This document shows, piece by piece, positions 7,696 through 14,506 of a stretch of DNA of 14,506 bases; within the stretch, counting starts at the first letter, position 1, and each line of letters opens with the position of its first letter. The notes beneath the pieces are model-generated. The model was not told the DNA's origin. It was given only the letters and a program-made list of their open reading frames with translations, and did no database searches. Position numbers and translations under genes: made by a program. The stretch lies in assembly GCA_039029515.1 (NCBI GenBank), contig JBCCFX010000091.1:1-14506 (forward strand), in the 5' to 3' direction. Source of the DNA: JBCCFX01 sp039029515 (GTDB lineage: Bacteria > Planctomycetota > Phycisphaerae > Phycisphaerales > SM1A02).

Positions 7696-7724
7696 TTGAC
7701 CGAGGCACTCGGTCGACCTACCTT
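7696..7724 (+). promoter_or_regulatory. Candidate sigma-70 promoter for the TPR-kdsB unit
   Basis: TTGACC (7696-7701) and TACCTT (7719-7724) are separated by 17 bp, the optimal spacing. The -35 matches five of six consensus bases and the -10 matches three of six. It would give a leader of roughly 90 nt before the GTG start at 7820. It lies in the divergent region between def and the TPR-like gene. Assigned by eye only. Confidence 0.45.
7698..7714. promoter_or_regulatory. Perfect 7-bp dyad overlapping the -35 (possible operator)
   Basis: GACCGAG, a 3-nt GCA centre, then CTCGGTC form a perfect inverted repeat. It overlaps the candidate -35 (TTGACC) and fills most of the promoter spacer, which is a usual operator position. 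It could instead be a chance palindrome, since its sequence is GC-rich. No regulator gene is encoded nearby. Confidence 0.35.
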
Positions 7725-7753
7725 GCGAGGGTCTCCGGCAGGACGCCCGACCC

Positions 7754-7770
7754 GGGAAACCGGGGTTCCC
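7754..7770. other. Small inverted repeat in the presumed TPR-gene leader
   Basis: GGGAA and TTCCC flank ACCGGGG, and flanking C/G runs (CCCGACCC upstream, TGCCCGG downstream) could extend the structure. It falls in the presumed 5' leader about 50 bp before the GTG start. It might be a leader hairpin. There is no T-run after it, so it is not a standard intrinsic terminator. It matches no riboswitch I recognise. Confidence 0.25.
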
Positions 7771-7807
7771 TGCCCGGTGCGGCTCGTTCGAGCATCTGGA
7801 AACGCGC

Positions 7808-7814
7808 AGAGGAG
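7808..7814 (+). promoter_or_regulatory. Strong Shine-Dalgarno fixing the GTG start of the TPR-like gene
   Basis: AGAGGAG sits 5 nt before GTG at 7820. It is one of only two strong ribosome binding sites in the window and decides the start of this gene. Confidence 0.8.
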
Positions 7815-7819
7815 CAATC

Positions 7820-9304
7820 GTGGCGCTGTTCAAGAAGAAGAATTCCGACGGTGACGACGGCAAAGATCCCAAGGGGCAACCCGAGGGTTTTCAGCCGGAT
7901 CCCGAGAAGGCCCAGAAGTGGTTCACGCACGCTCGCGCCATGGCGGATAGTGCGAATCATCAGACGGCCCTGTTCTACTACGGTCAGGGCATCAAATTTG
8001 ACCCCGGCACGATGTCTGCCCACGAGGCGATGCTTGAGTGTGCGGTCAAGCACGCCAAGACCGGTGACAAGACCACCATCGGCAAAGACATCAAGAAGCT
8101 CGACGACGGGAGCGATGTCGGCAAGTTCGCCGCGGCGGAACTCACGTGGCTGACGGACTTCACGAATGCGAGCCTCGCGCTCAAAGCGCTCGAGGCAGCG
8201 GTCAAAGCCGACCAGCACGAATGGGGCGCGTGGATCGCCGCCCGGATGTGCAACATCGTGATGAAGCACAAGAAGCTGACCAAAAGCATGGCGCTCCAGG
8301 CGAAGGATCTCTTTGCCGCCGTGCAGGCCTGGAACGAAGCGATGGCCGCAGGCCAGAAGGCGCTGGAAATCGATCCGCGCGATTCCGATCTCGATGCCGA
8401 ACTCAAGAACCTCTCTGCCCAGCGTGCGATGTCCCAGGGTGGCTACGAGCAAGCCGCCGGCAAAGAAGGCGGCTTCCGCGCATTCGTCAAGGATGCGGAT
8501 AAACAGCAGGAGCTCATCGAGCAGGATTCAATCTCGGGCGGCGCCACCGTTGAAGAGCGCAACCTCGCGCGGAAGAAGGCGGCGTACGAAGAAGACCCCA
8601 ACGTGCCGGAGAACATCAACTCGTACGCACTTGAACTCAAAAAGCGTGGCGATGTGGATTCGCTCAAGCTTGCACAGCAGGTCTTCATGAAGGGCTTCGA
8701 GGCGATCGGCGAGTATCGCTTTCGCATGTCTGCAGGCGACATTCGAATGCAACTTATTCGTCAGCAGGAACGCGCGATCAACGAGAAGCTCAAGGAATCG
8801 CCGGACGATGCGGAGTTGCAGGCCAAACGCGCCGAGATCCGCACGAAACGTCTGGATCTCGAAGCCGCCGAATTCGGTGAGCGCGTCGAGAAGTATCCGA
8901 CCAACCAGGAAATGAAGCACCACTTCGGTGAAGTGCTCATGGAACTCGAGCGGTACGACGAGGCGATGGCGTGCTTCCAATCCTCAAAGCAGGAACCGAA
9001 ACTGCGCGTCCGCGCGGGACATCGACTGGCCCGTTGCTTTGCGCATGAGGGTTGGCACAGCGAAGCGATCGAAGAGTATCGCGAGGCGCTTCGAAGCCCG
9101 GACATCTCCGATGCGCAGCAGGAACTCCAGATCAAGTACGACCTGATGTTGTCATTGCTCGAGCATGCTCGTGAGGAGCAATCCGCGGATATCGCGGACG
9201 AAGCGAAGACGATCTGCTCGGAGATCGCGCGCAAGGACATCACCTATCGCGACATCCGTCAGAAACGCAAGGATGTCGATGAACTGATCAAGTCGATGCG
9301 CTGA
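7820..9304 (+). CDS. Cytoplasmic TPR-like helical repeat protein, function unknown
   Basis: This is a 494-residue, highly charged and almost wholly helical protein. It has a basic/acidic disordered head (MALFKKKNSDGDDGKDPKG) and no signal peptide or membrane segment. TPR-like helix pairs are seen at about 28-62, 165-198 and 352-428. The clearest is MELERYDEAMACFQ (374-387), followed by EGWHSEAIEEYREALRSP (410-427). A long charged helix with coiled-coil character lies at about 312-358. TPR proteins usually act as protein-interaction scaffolds; no partner can be read from the sequence. The GTG start at 7820 is well supported by AGAGGAG (7808-7814) 5 nt upstream. kdsB follows after 5 bp, so the two are probably cotranscribed. 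Whether this protein has an envelope role or is simply co-located is unknown. Confidence 0.88.
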   Translation: MALFKKKNSDGDDGKDPKGQPEGFQPDPEKAQKWFTHARAMADSANHQTALFYYGQGIKFDPGTMSAHEAMLECAVKHAKTGDKTTIGKDIKKLDDGSDVGKFAAAELTWLTDFTNASLALKALEAAVKADQHEWGAWIAARMCNIVMKHKKLTKSMALQAKDLFAAVQAWNEAMAAGQKALEIDPRDSDLDAELKNLSAQRAMSQGGYEQAAGKEGGFRAFVKDADKQQELIEQDSISGGATVEERNLARKKAAYEEDPNVPENINSYALELKKRGDVDSLKLAQQVFMKGFEAIGEYRFRMSAGDIRMQLIRQQERAINEKLKESPDDAELQAKRAEIRTKRLDLEAAEFGERVEKYPTNQEMKHHFGEVLMELERYDEAMACFQSSKQEPKLRVRAGHRLARCFAHEGWHSEAIEEYREALRSPDISDAQQELQIKYDLMLSLLEHAREEQSADIADEAKTICSEIARKDITYRDIRQKRKDVDELIKSMR

Positions 9305-9309
9305 TCGTC

Positions 9310-10053
9310 ATGTCCACCACCGGCGTCACCGCAGTCATTCCCGCTCGCTACGCCTCGGAGCGTTTCCCCGCGAAGATGCTCGCGGATGCGACAGGATGGC
9401 CATTGATCCGTCATACCTATGAACAGGCGTCCAGGGCGGCGCTCGTCGATCGTGTCATCGTGGCCGCCGATGACGAGCGCATCGCCGATGCCGTGCGCGG
9501 ATTTGGTGGCGAAGTCATCATGACCCGCGTTGATCACCCGAACGGCACGAGCCGGATCGCGGAGGTCGCTGAACAGCTTGAGACTTCCATCATCGTGAAC
9601 GTGCAGGGTGATGAGCCTGACATCGATCCGGCGGTGATCGATGAAGCGGTCCGAACGCTTCGTCATGCAGACGACTGTCCGATCGGAACGATCGCGAGTC
9701 CGTTTGCCGACGATGAGGATCCTGCCAATCCCAATATCGTGAAAGTCGTGATCAGCCGAAGCGGTCGCGCGATGTATTTCTCACGTGCCTTTATTCCGCA
9801 TGCACGAGATGGAGGGCCGGTGAGCGTGCTGAAGCACATTGGCCTCTATGTCTATCGCCGGGCGTTCCTCGCGCAGTATGTCGCGTTGCCTGCGACACCA
9901 TTGGAGCAGGCAGAGCGCTTGGAGCAACTTCGCGTGCTCGAACACGACATTCCGATGGTCGTCGGACGTGCGCACGCCCGTCATCACGGGATTGATACGC
10001 CCGAACAGTACGACGCGTTTGTCGCGCGATGGTCTGCGGCGAATCCTGCATAA
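9310..10053 (+). CDS. kdsB: 3-deoxy-manno-octulosonate cytidylyltransferase KdsB (CMP-Kdo synthetase)
   Basis: KdsB activates Kdo with CTP to make CMP-Kdo, the donor for the inner core of lipopolysaccharide, in the cytoplasm. The 247 residues fit the family. Motifs: VIPARYASERFPAKMLAD (9-26), a close match to the CTP-binding loop; VAADDERI (51-58); VNVQGDEPDIDP (97-108) with metal ligand D101; NPNIVKVV (140-147); YFSR (156-159); LKHIGLYVYRR (174-184); and HHGIDTPEQY (225-234) with D229. One variation is visible: the loop usually reading SGT(D/E)R is NGTSR (78-82). The gene starts 5 bp after the TPR-like gene, has no clear Shine-Dalgarno of its own, and is probably translated by coupling. A hairpin terminator follows the TAA stop within 6 bp. 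Confidence 0.95.
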   Translation: MSTTGVTAVIPARYASERFPAKMLADATGWPLIRHTYEQASRAALVDRVIVAADDERIADAVRGFGGEVIMTRVDHPNGTSRIAEVAEQLETSIIVNVQGDEPDIDPAVIDEAVRTLRHADDCPIGTIASPFADDEDPANPNIVKVVISRSGRAMYFSRAFIPHARDGGPVSVLKHIGLYVYRRAFLAQYVALPATPLEQAERLEQLRVLEHDIPMVVGRAHARHHGIDTPEQYDAFVARWSAANPA

Positions 10054-10058
10054 GACAA

Positions 10059-10091
10059 CGCACCCGCCGAAACGGGTGCGCTGTTGTGTTT
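10059..10091. terminator. Intrinsic, probably bidirectional terminator between kdsB and the M1 peptidase gene
   Basis: A perfect 8-bp stem CGCACCCG / CGGGTGCG (10059-10066 and 10073-10080) with a CCGAAA loop is followed on the plus strand by CTGTTGTGTTT. On the minus strand the same hairpin is followed by TTGTCTTA. It lies between convergent genes, 5 bp after kdsB and about 40 bp beyond the M1 gene stop. The T-tract is interrupted on both strands, so termination may be partial. Confidence 0.75.
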
Positions 10092-10120
10092 CACAATATG
10101 GGCGAATCTGACGCGCTGAA

Positions 10121-12736
10121 TCAGCTGTCTTCGCTGTCGTCGTCATCATCCTTCATGTTCTTTTTCAGCGTCTCGACCCAGCCTTCGGCTCGGTCGCGTT
10201 CGCGTTTGTCGCGATGCGATGTCGCAATGGCCTGAAGTGGTTCAAGCGCGCGTTCGTTGCCGATCTTGGCAAGCGCACTGCCGGCGGCGCGACGCGGACG
10301 TGTGTGCGGGTCGTCGAGCAGTTCAAGCAGGAAGTCGACGATGCGTTCCTCATCGTGTTCTGCCAGATCACCCAGCGCGGAGATGGCACGAGCACGCGGA
10401 CGATCCTGATGACCCCACGCGGCGTATTGCATTGCGAGATCGACGCCCCGCTCATCTTCCATGGTCGCGAGGGCCGAGAGCGCTGTGTCACGAATCTGGT
10501 CGTGCTGGCTTGGTACGTGCGCCGTCGCGGCGATGAGATCAACATGGTCTTCTGCTTCGAGCTTGGCGAGCACGTTGATGGCATTGTTGCGCGGGTCATA
10601 CCCTTCGTCGTTCTTCAGGACGTTGACGAGACGATCCGCAACATCTTCGAGGTCATATGAACCGAACTCGCTGATCACCGAAGCACGAACGCGAGGATCG
10701 GCAATGCCTTCGTCATAGACCTTGAGCAGCTCATCGCGAGCGTCATCTGAGCCGTACGAACCGAGGGTCGCGACTGCGGTCTGACGAAGCGTGTGGCGAC
10801 CATTCGGATCGGCCGCGATGGACGAGGTGAGCGCGATTGTCTCAGGCATATCCCATGCACGAAGGGCGCGAACCGCATCGTGGCGGGCAACGATGGTCAC
10901 GCCATCACGTGCTTCGGTCATCCAGAAGGCACGAGGCTTCGTGACATCTACGGTCTTGAGGACGTGCAGGTACGGATCAACCTGCACCATCGACGGAGCG
11001 CTTGTGAGCGTGGCACGGAAGACGGTGTTCATCTCGGTCACATTGACGGTATGCACTTCATCTCCGGCCGATGTGCGGACATGGATCGGCAGATCAAACC
11101 GGAAAGCCGGCGTGCGTCGGTCGATGTGCTGCGTCTGATCAATGGTGACGATCAACTCACGTGAAGCGCCGTCGTAGTCGACATCAATGTCGAGTGCCGG
11201 CGTTCCTGGTCGGAAACACCATTGTTCGAAATACCACTCGAGGCCCATGCCGGACACTTCTTCCATGGCGTAGCGGAAGTCGTTGGTCTCGGCGACGCCG
11301 AACTTGTGGCGATTCATGTAGAGGTGCACGCCATCCCAGAAGACGTCTTCACCGAGCTTGCATCGCAGCATGTGCAGGATTGACGACCCCTTCGGATACG
11401 GGTTGGCGCGTCGGCGGAAGACTTCCCAGGAATCGCCATAGACGGGCGAAACCATCGGCAGCTCGTTGGTCGTGACATCACGGCGGGCGACGCCGAAGCT
11501 GCGACGCATCGAGTCGAGATAGCCGTCTTCGCCGTCTCGCTCTTCAAACCACAGCGCTGAGCCGTACGTCGCCCAGCCTTCATTGAGCCAGATGTGTGCC
11601 CAACTCTTGCAGGTGATCATGTCACCTGTCCACTGGTGGGCAAGTTCATGGGCGATCAGGCCGTCGAGATCGTTTTCCTTCAGTTCCGTGTCATCGAAGA
11701 TGGCCGATGGATACATGCTGGTGACCGTGGTGTTCTCCATGCCACCGGCACCGAAGTTCTTCACCACGAGTTGGTCATAGCGGTCGTACGGATAGGCCAC
11801 GCCGAGGCGTCGCTCGAAAAGGTCGATCATCGGCGCCGTGTTACCGTAGGTCGGCATGACCTGGTGGGCGAGTCCTTTCGGGACCCAGACCTTCATCGGA
11901 ACGCTGTCGTGCGGCAGGTCGACGATATCGAACTCGCCAATGACCAGCGAGACGAGGTAGCTCACGTGCGGCTTGTCCTGGAGGTAATGCCAGATCGCGC
12001 GGCCGTCGTTGGCGAGATTCGACATAAGACGACCGTTGGCGGAAACGGCGAAGCGGTCCGGCACGTTGACGATCAATTCAGTCGTCATCTGCTCGTTCGG
12101 GAAGTCATGCGCGATGAACCAGTTGCGGTTGCTCTCCGTCTGCCCTTGCGTATGCACTTCCGCGGTGTAGTCCGGGGCGCTGTCAGACGACGGCGTGAAG
12201 AACATGCCATCGGTCGGATGGGTGCAGGCGTACTCGAAGACGATGTCGTATTCGGTTCCCGCTTCAAGCGGCGGGCTGAATCGAAGCGTCAGGATCTCAT
12301 CATCGTGAAAGTGCTCGACCGGACGGCCGTCCAGCCGGACGTCACGAACGTCCAGACGAAGCGCATTCAGTTTGAGCGAATCCGCCCCATCGCCTTCCGG
12401 CACAACGGTGAGGGTTTCCGTCGCGGTAAACGAGCGATCGTTGAGATCCTCGAAGTACATCTGCAGCTTCATGTGCTTGTAGTCGACCACGCGGTCCGGC
12501 GGAAAGTGCCGGAGATCGCGACCGGTGGATTCGTCGTACGCATCGGCCATGGTGCCGAGGTAGCCGGCGTACTCCAACTTCCCGTGCAGACAGCCGGCGG
12601 ACGTGCAGTAGCCGTGGCTGAAGTCCTCCCAGAAGTAACCTTCGCCTTCCGCATTCGCGGTCGATGGAGCAAAAGTCATCAGACCGACACTGAGTGCCGC
12701 CCCGAAGGTTCGGGTGGCTGATCGACACAAAGACAT
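10121..12736 (-). CDS. Exported M1-family metalloaminopeptidase with C-terminal HEAT-like repeats
   Basis: This 871-residue protein has a Sec-type signal peptide (about 1-29, probable cleavage after STANA), so it should act in the periplasm or outside the cell. It carries the complete M1 (gluzincin) catalytic set: exopeptidase motif GAGGMEN (329-335), HELAHQWTGDMIT (363-375) with H363, E364 and H367, third zinc ligand E386 in WLNEGWA (383-389), and catalytic Tyr447 in NPYPKG. A beta-rich N-terminal domain (about 85-290) precedes the catalytic domain. From about 635 to 850, helical repeats such as RQTAVATLGSYGSDDARDEL resemble HEAT/armadillo units, and the protein ends in a run of Asp, Ser and Glu. 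It should release N-terminal residues from peptides; specificity cannot be read. The ATG is supported by GGAGGAA 6 nt upstream. Confidence 0.93.
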   Translation of the reverse strand: MSLCRSATRTFGAALSVGLMTFAPSTANAEGEGYFWEDFSHGYCTSAGCLHGKLEYAGYLGTMADAYDESTGRDLRHFPPDRVVDYKHMKLQMYFEDLNDRSFTATETLTVVPEGDGADSLKLNALRLDVRDVRLDGRPVEHFHDDEILTLRFSPPLEAGTEYDIVFEYACTHPTDGMFFTPSSDSAPDYTAEVHTQGQTESNRNWFIAHDFPNEQMTTELIVNVPDRFAVSANGRLMSNLANDGRAIWHYLQDKPHVSYLVSLVIGEFDIVDLPHDSVPMKVWVPKGLAHQVMPTYGNTAPMIDLFERRLGVAYPYDRYDQLVVKNFGAGGMENTTVTSMYPSAIFDDTELKENDLDGLIAHELAHQWTGDMITCKSWAHIWLNEGWATYGSALWFEERDGEDGYLDSMRRSFGVARRDVTTNELPMVSPVYGDSWEVFRRRANPYPKGSSILHMLRCKLGEDVFWDGVHLYMNRHKFGVAETNDFRYAMEEVSGMGLEWYFEQWCFRPGTPALDIDVDYDGASRELIVTIDQTQHIDRRTPAFRFDLPIHVRTSAGDEVHTVNVTEMNTVFRATLTSAPSMVQVDPYLHVLKTVDVTKPRAFWMTEARDGVTIVARHDAVRALRAWDMPETIALTSSIAADPNGRHTLRQTAVATLGSYGSDDARDELLKVYDEGIADPRVRASVISEFGSYDLEDVADRLVNVLKNDEGYDPRNNAINVLAKLEAEDHVDLIAATAHVPSQHDQIRDTALSALATMEDERGVDLAMQYAAWGHQDRPRARAISALGDLAEHDEERIVDFLLELLDDPHTRPRRAAGSALAKIGNERALEPLQAIATSHRDKRERDRAEGWVETLKKNMKDDDDDSEDS

Positions 12737-12742
12737 GGGCGG

Positions 12743-12749
12743 TTCCTCC
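12743..12749 (-). promoter_or_regulatory. Strong Shine-Dalgarno of the M1 peptidase gene
   Basis: The minus strand reads GGAGGAA, 6 nt before the ATG at 12736. This near-consensus site fixes the start, which also places the signal peptide correctly at the N-terminus. Confidence 0.8.
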
Positions 12750-12827
12750 GTTCAGACTGGGCCGCAGGCGGCATTCGGCCATTCGATACAGGTTGACTGG
12801 GGCGAGCCGCCTTCAGGACGCGGGCGC

Positions 12828-12855
12828 TTCGCGTTATGCATGCTAACGGCGCGAA
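12828..12855. promoter_or_regulatory. Nested dyad in the divergent M1 peptidase/pyrG region (possible operator)
   Basis: Outer arms TTCGCG (12828-12833) and CGCGAA (12850-12855) enclose inner arms CGTTA (12832-12836) and TAACG (12844-12848), which surround TGCATGC. The inner and outer arms overlap on the left side, so they are alternative pairings. The site is about 90 bp from each start codon in a divergent intergenic region, where a shared regulator site would be plausible. No regulator is identified. Confidence 0.3.
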
Positions 12856-12903
12856 CGGCTGGGGAAAATCATGAAGGGTCGAAATAGACGTTGTCGACTA
12901 CCC

Positions 12904-12931
12904 TTGCGGTGGCGTTCGAGCATGGTACGCT
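12904..12931 (+). promoter_or_regulatory. Candidate promoter abutting the pyrG start codon
   Basis: TTGCGG (12904-12909) and TACGCT (12926-12931) are 16 bp apart. The -10 box ends 5 nt before the pyrG ATG, so initiation about 6-7 nt downstream would give a leaderless transcript. The only AGG near the start is 2 nt from ATG, too close for a normal ribosome binding site, which agrees with this reading. Assigned by eye. Confidence 0.3.
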
Positions 12932-12936
12932 AGGAA

Positions 12937-14506
12937 ATGCCCCACTCATCGAACCCGGACAATGCCGATTTCGTTCCGTCCATCCTCGGACGACTCGGAC
13001 GCTCGGAAACCAACACGGAATTCTTCTCGCCTGTGCCTGATGGCTATGTCGCTGGTCGACATAAATATGTCATTGTGCTCGGGACGGTCATGTCCGGCCT
13101 CGGGAAGGGCATCTTCAGCTCGTCGCTCGCGAAACTGCTCAAGGACAAGGGGCTGTCCGTCGCGCCGATCAAGCTCGAAGGCTATCTCAATATCGACTCC
13201 GGCACGCTGAATCCGTATCGCCACGGCGAGGTCTTTGTGCTGGAAGACGGCACCGAAACGGATATGGATCTCGGCACGTATGAGCGCATGCTCGATCAGT
13301 CGCTCTCGCGTCAGAACTTCTGCACCTCCGGCCAGATCTACACCGACATCCTCGAACGCGAACGCCGTGGCGGCTATCTCGGACGCGATGTCCAGATGAT
13401 CCCCCACGTCACCGGCGAAGTGAAACTTCGGCTTCGGCAACTGGCGATGACCGGTGGTCCTGACGGCGGGCCCGCGGATGTCGTCTTCGTCGAAGTCGGT
13501 GGCACCGTCGGCGACTACGAGAATGGTTTCTACATCGAAGCGCTCCGCGAACTCGCATTCGAGGAAGGTCCGGGCTCGGCCTGCTTCGTGGCGCTGACAT
13601 ACGTCATCGAGCCACAGATTCTTGGCGAGCAGAAATCAAAGGCCGCGCAGCTTGGCATTCGCCGGCTCATGGCGAGCGGTATCCAGCCGCACCTGATTGC
13701 GTGCCGGGCGCATAAGACGGTGACCGAGACGGTCAAGCAGAAGGTTGCGATGTTCTCCAACGTGCCGATTCGGCGTGTCTTTTCGATGCATGATCGAGAG
13801 TCGATCTACTCGATCCCGGATGACATGCGCGGCGAAGGTCTGGATCGCGAGATCATGTCGATCCTGGACCTGCACAATCGAGTCGATGCGACCGCGGAAG
13901 ATTCCGCACGAACGACGTGGCGGACGTTTGCCGATCGTATTCGCGCCCCGCGTCAGCACAACGTCAGGCTTGGCGTGCTCGGCAAGTATGCTTCGCTTCG
14001 AGACGCATATGCGTCGATCGACAAAGCCATCGAACATGCTTCGGTTCACTTGTCCGCCAACGTCGATATGGAATGGATCGATACGTCGGAAATCGCACAA
14101 CGCACGGTCGGCGATCGTCTCAAGGGATTCGATGCGATCATCGTGCCCGGCGGATTCGGTGAGCGCGGTGTCGAAGGCAAGATCGCGAGCATCGAGTACG
14201 TGCGCACCAACGGCATCCCGTATCTCGGCATCTGCCTTGGATTCCAGCTTGCCGTCATCGAATACGCGCGAAACGTTCTTGGACTAACCGCGGCAAATTC
14301 GACCGAGTTTGACGACCAGTGTGCCGAGCCGGTAATCTCCGTTCTGCCTGAACAGAAGAAGATCGAAGGCCTCGGCGCTTCAATGCGACTCGGCGCGCAG
14401 GATGTCCAGTTGCTCCCGGAATCCCTTGCGTCCCAGTTATACGGCGATGTCACGAAGAGTCGTGAGCGGTTTCGTCATCGATGGGAAGTTGATCCCGCGT
14501 ACATCG
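12937..14506 (+). CDS. pyrG: CTP synthase PyrG, divergent form (3' end outside window)
   Basis: PyrG makes CTP from UTP, ATP and glutamine. 523 codons are present before the window ends. An amidoligase domain (about 43-320) shows the P-loop GTVMSGLGKG (49-58), KLEGYLNIDSGTLNPY (79-94), GEVFVLEDGTETDMDLG (97-113), EVGGTVGDYEN (186-196) and KSKAAQ (233-238). A class I glutaminase domain follows with LGVLGKY (345-351), PGGFGERG (404-411), GICLGFQ with nucleophile C433, and RHRWEV (513-518). The catalytic His and Glu beyond this lie outside. Compared with E. coli, the KLDPYINVDPGT and KTKPTQ motifs are altered, and about 42 residues precede the core. The ATG is the first possible start because TAG lies in frame two codons upstream. 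It diverges from the M1 peptidase gene. Confidence 0.95.
   Translation, partial: MPHSSNPDNADFVPSILGRLGRSETNTEFFSPVPDGYVAGRHKYVIVLGTVMSGLGKGIFSSSLAKLLKDKGLSVAPIKLEGYLNIDSGTLNPYRHGEVFVLEDGTETDMDLGTYERMLDQSLSRQNFCTSGQIYTDILERERRGGYLGRDVQMIPHVTGEVKLRLRQLAMTGGPDGGPADVVFVEVGGTVGDYENGFYIEALRELAFEEGPGSACFVALTYVIEPQILGEQKSKAAQLGIRRLMASGIQPHLIACRAHKTVTETVKQKVAMFSNVPIRRVFSMHDRESIYSIPDDMRGEGLDREIMSILDLHNRVDATAEDSARTTWRTFADRIRAPRQHNVRLGVLGKYASLRDAYASIDKAIEHASVHLSANVDMEWIDTSEIAQRTVGDRLKGFDAIIVPGGFGERGVEGKIASIEYVRTNGIPYLGICLGFQLAVIEYARNVLGLTAANSTEFDDQCAEPVISVLPEQKKIEGLGASMRLGAQDVQLLPESLASQLYGDVTKSRERFRHRWEVDPAYI

Noticed and set aside
11594..12721. 375-codon plus-strand frame opposite the M1 peptidase gene
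   Set aside because: Long, but antisense to the catalytic and N-terminal parts of a well-supported enzyme. It is Val/Arg/His-rich without any motif.
12946..13440. 164-codon minus-strand frame opposite pyrG
   Set aside because: Antisense to the conserved CTP synthase N-terminal domain. It has no ribosome binding site or domain.

Overview
This window is chromosomal housekeeping DNA from a moderately GC-rich, Gram-negative-type bacterium. The best guess is a planctomycete of the Phycisphaerae type. That placement is inference from three things: a divergent CTP synthase, a mur cluster without division genes around it, and an exported M1 peptidase with a HEAT-like tail. No 16S or other phylogenetic marker was compared. 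MurE carries the DNPR signature of meso-diaminopimelate-adding enzymes, and kdsB supplies CMP-Kdo, so the cell should make DAP-type peptidoglycan and a Kdo-containing outer-membrane lipopolysaccharide.

Layout. The left half (1-7648) is read almost entirely on the minus strand. In transcription order it runs def (peptide deformylase), fmt (Met-tRNA formyltransferase), a small uncharacterised protein with an HEVGH zinc motif, queA (queuosine tRNA modification), murE, murF and mraY. The last is cut by the left edge. One small plus-strand hypothetical gene (about 5139-5621) interrupts this series. It is divergent from queA and overlaps the metalloprotease-like gene tail to tail by 25 bp. murE and murF overlap by 4 bp, and def and fmt are 3 bp apart.

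The middle (7820-10053) is a plus-strand pair: a cytoplasmic helical/TPR-like protein with a strong Shine-Dalgarno, then kdsB 5 bp downstream. It is divergent from def across a 171-bp intergenic region that holds a plausible sigma-70 promoter overlapping a perfect dyad. The pair ends in a hairpin terminator shared with the convergent gene. The right part holds a minus-strand exported M1-family aminopeptidase with C-terminal HEAT-like repeats (10121-12736). After a 200-bp divergent intergenic region comes pyrG (CTP synthase, 12937 onward), cut by the right edge.

How the genes work together. def and fmt handle N-formylmethionine at the two ends of protein synthesis, and queA modifies tRNA. murE, murF and mraY are consecutive steps of peptidoglycan precursor synthesis. 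kdsB and pyrG both concern CTP: pyrG makes it, and kdsB uses it to activate Kdo. There are no mobile elements, CRISPR arrays, rRNA or tRNA genes, and no stretch over 300 bp lacks a gene. I found no convincing new multi-gene system. The most open items are the small HEVGH protein, the orphan ORF next to it, and the atypical CTP synthase.
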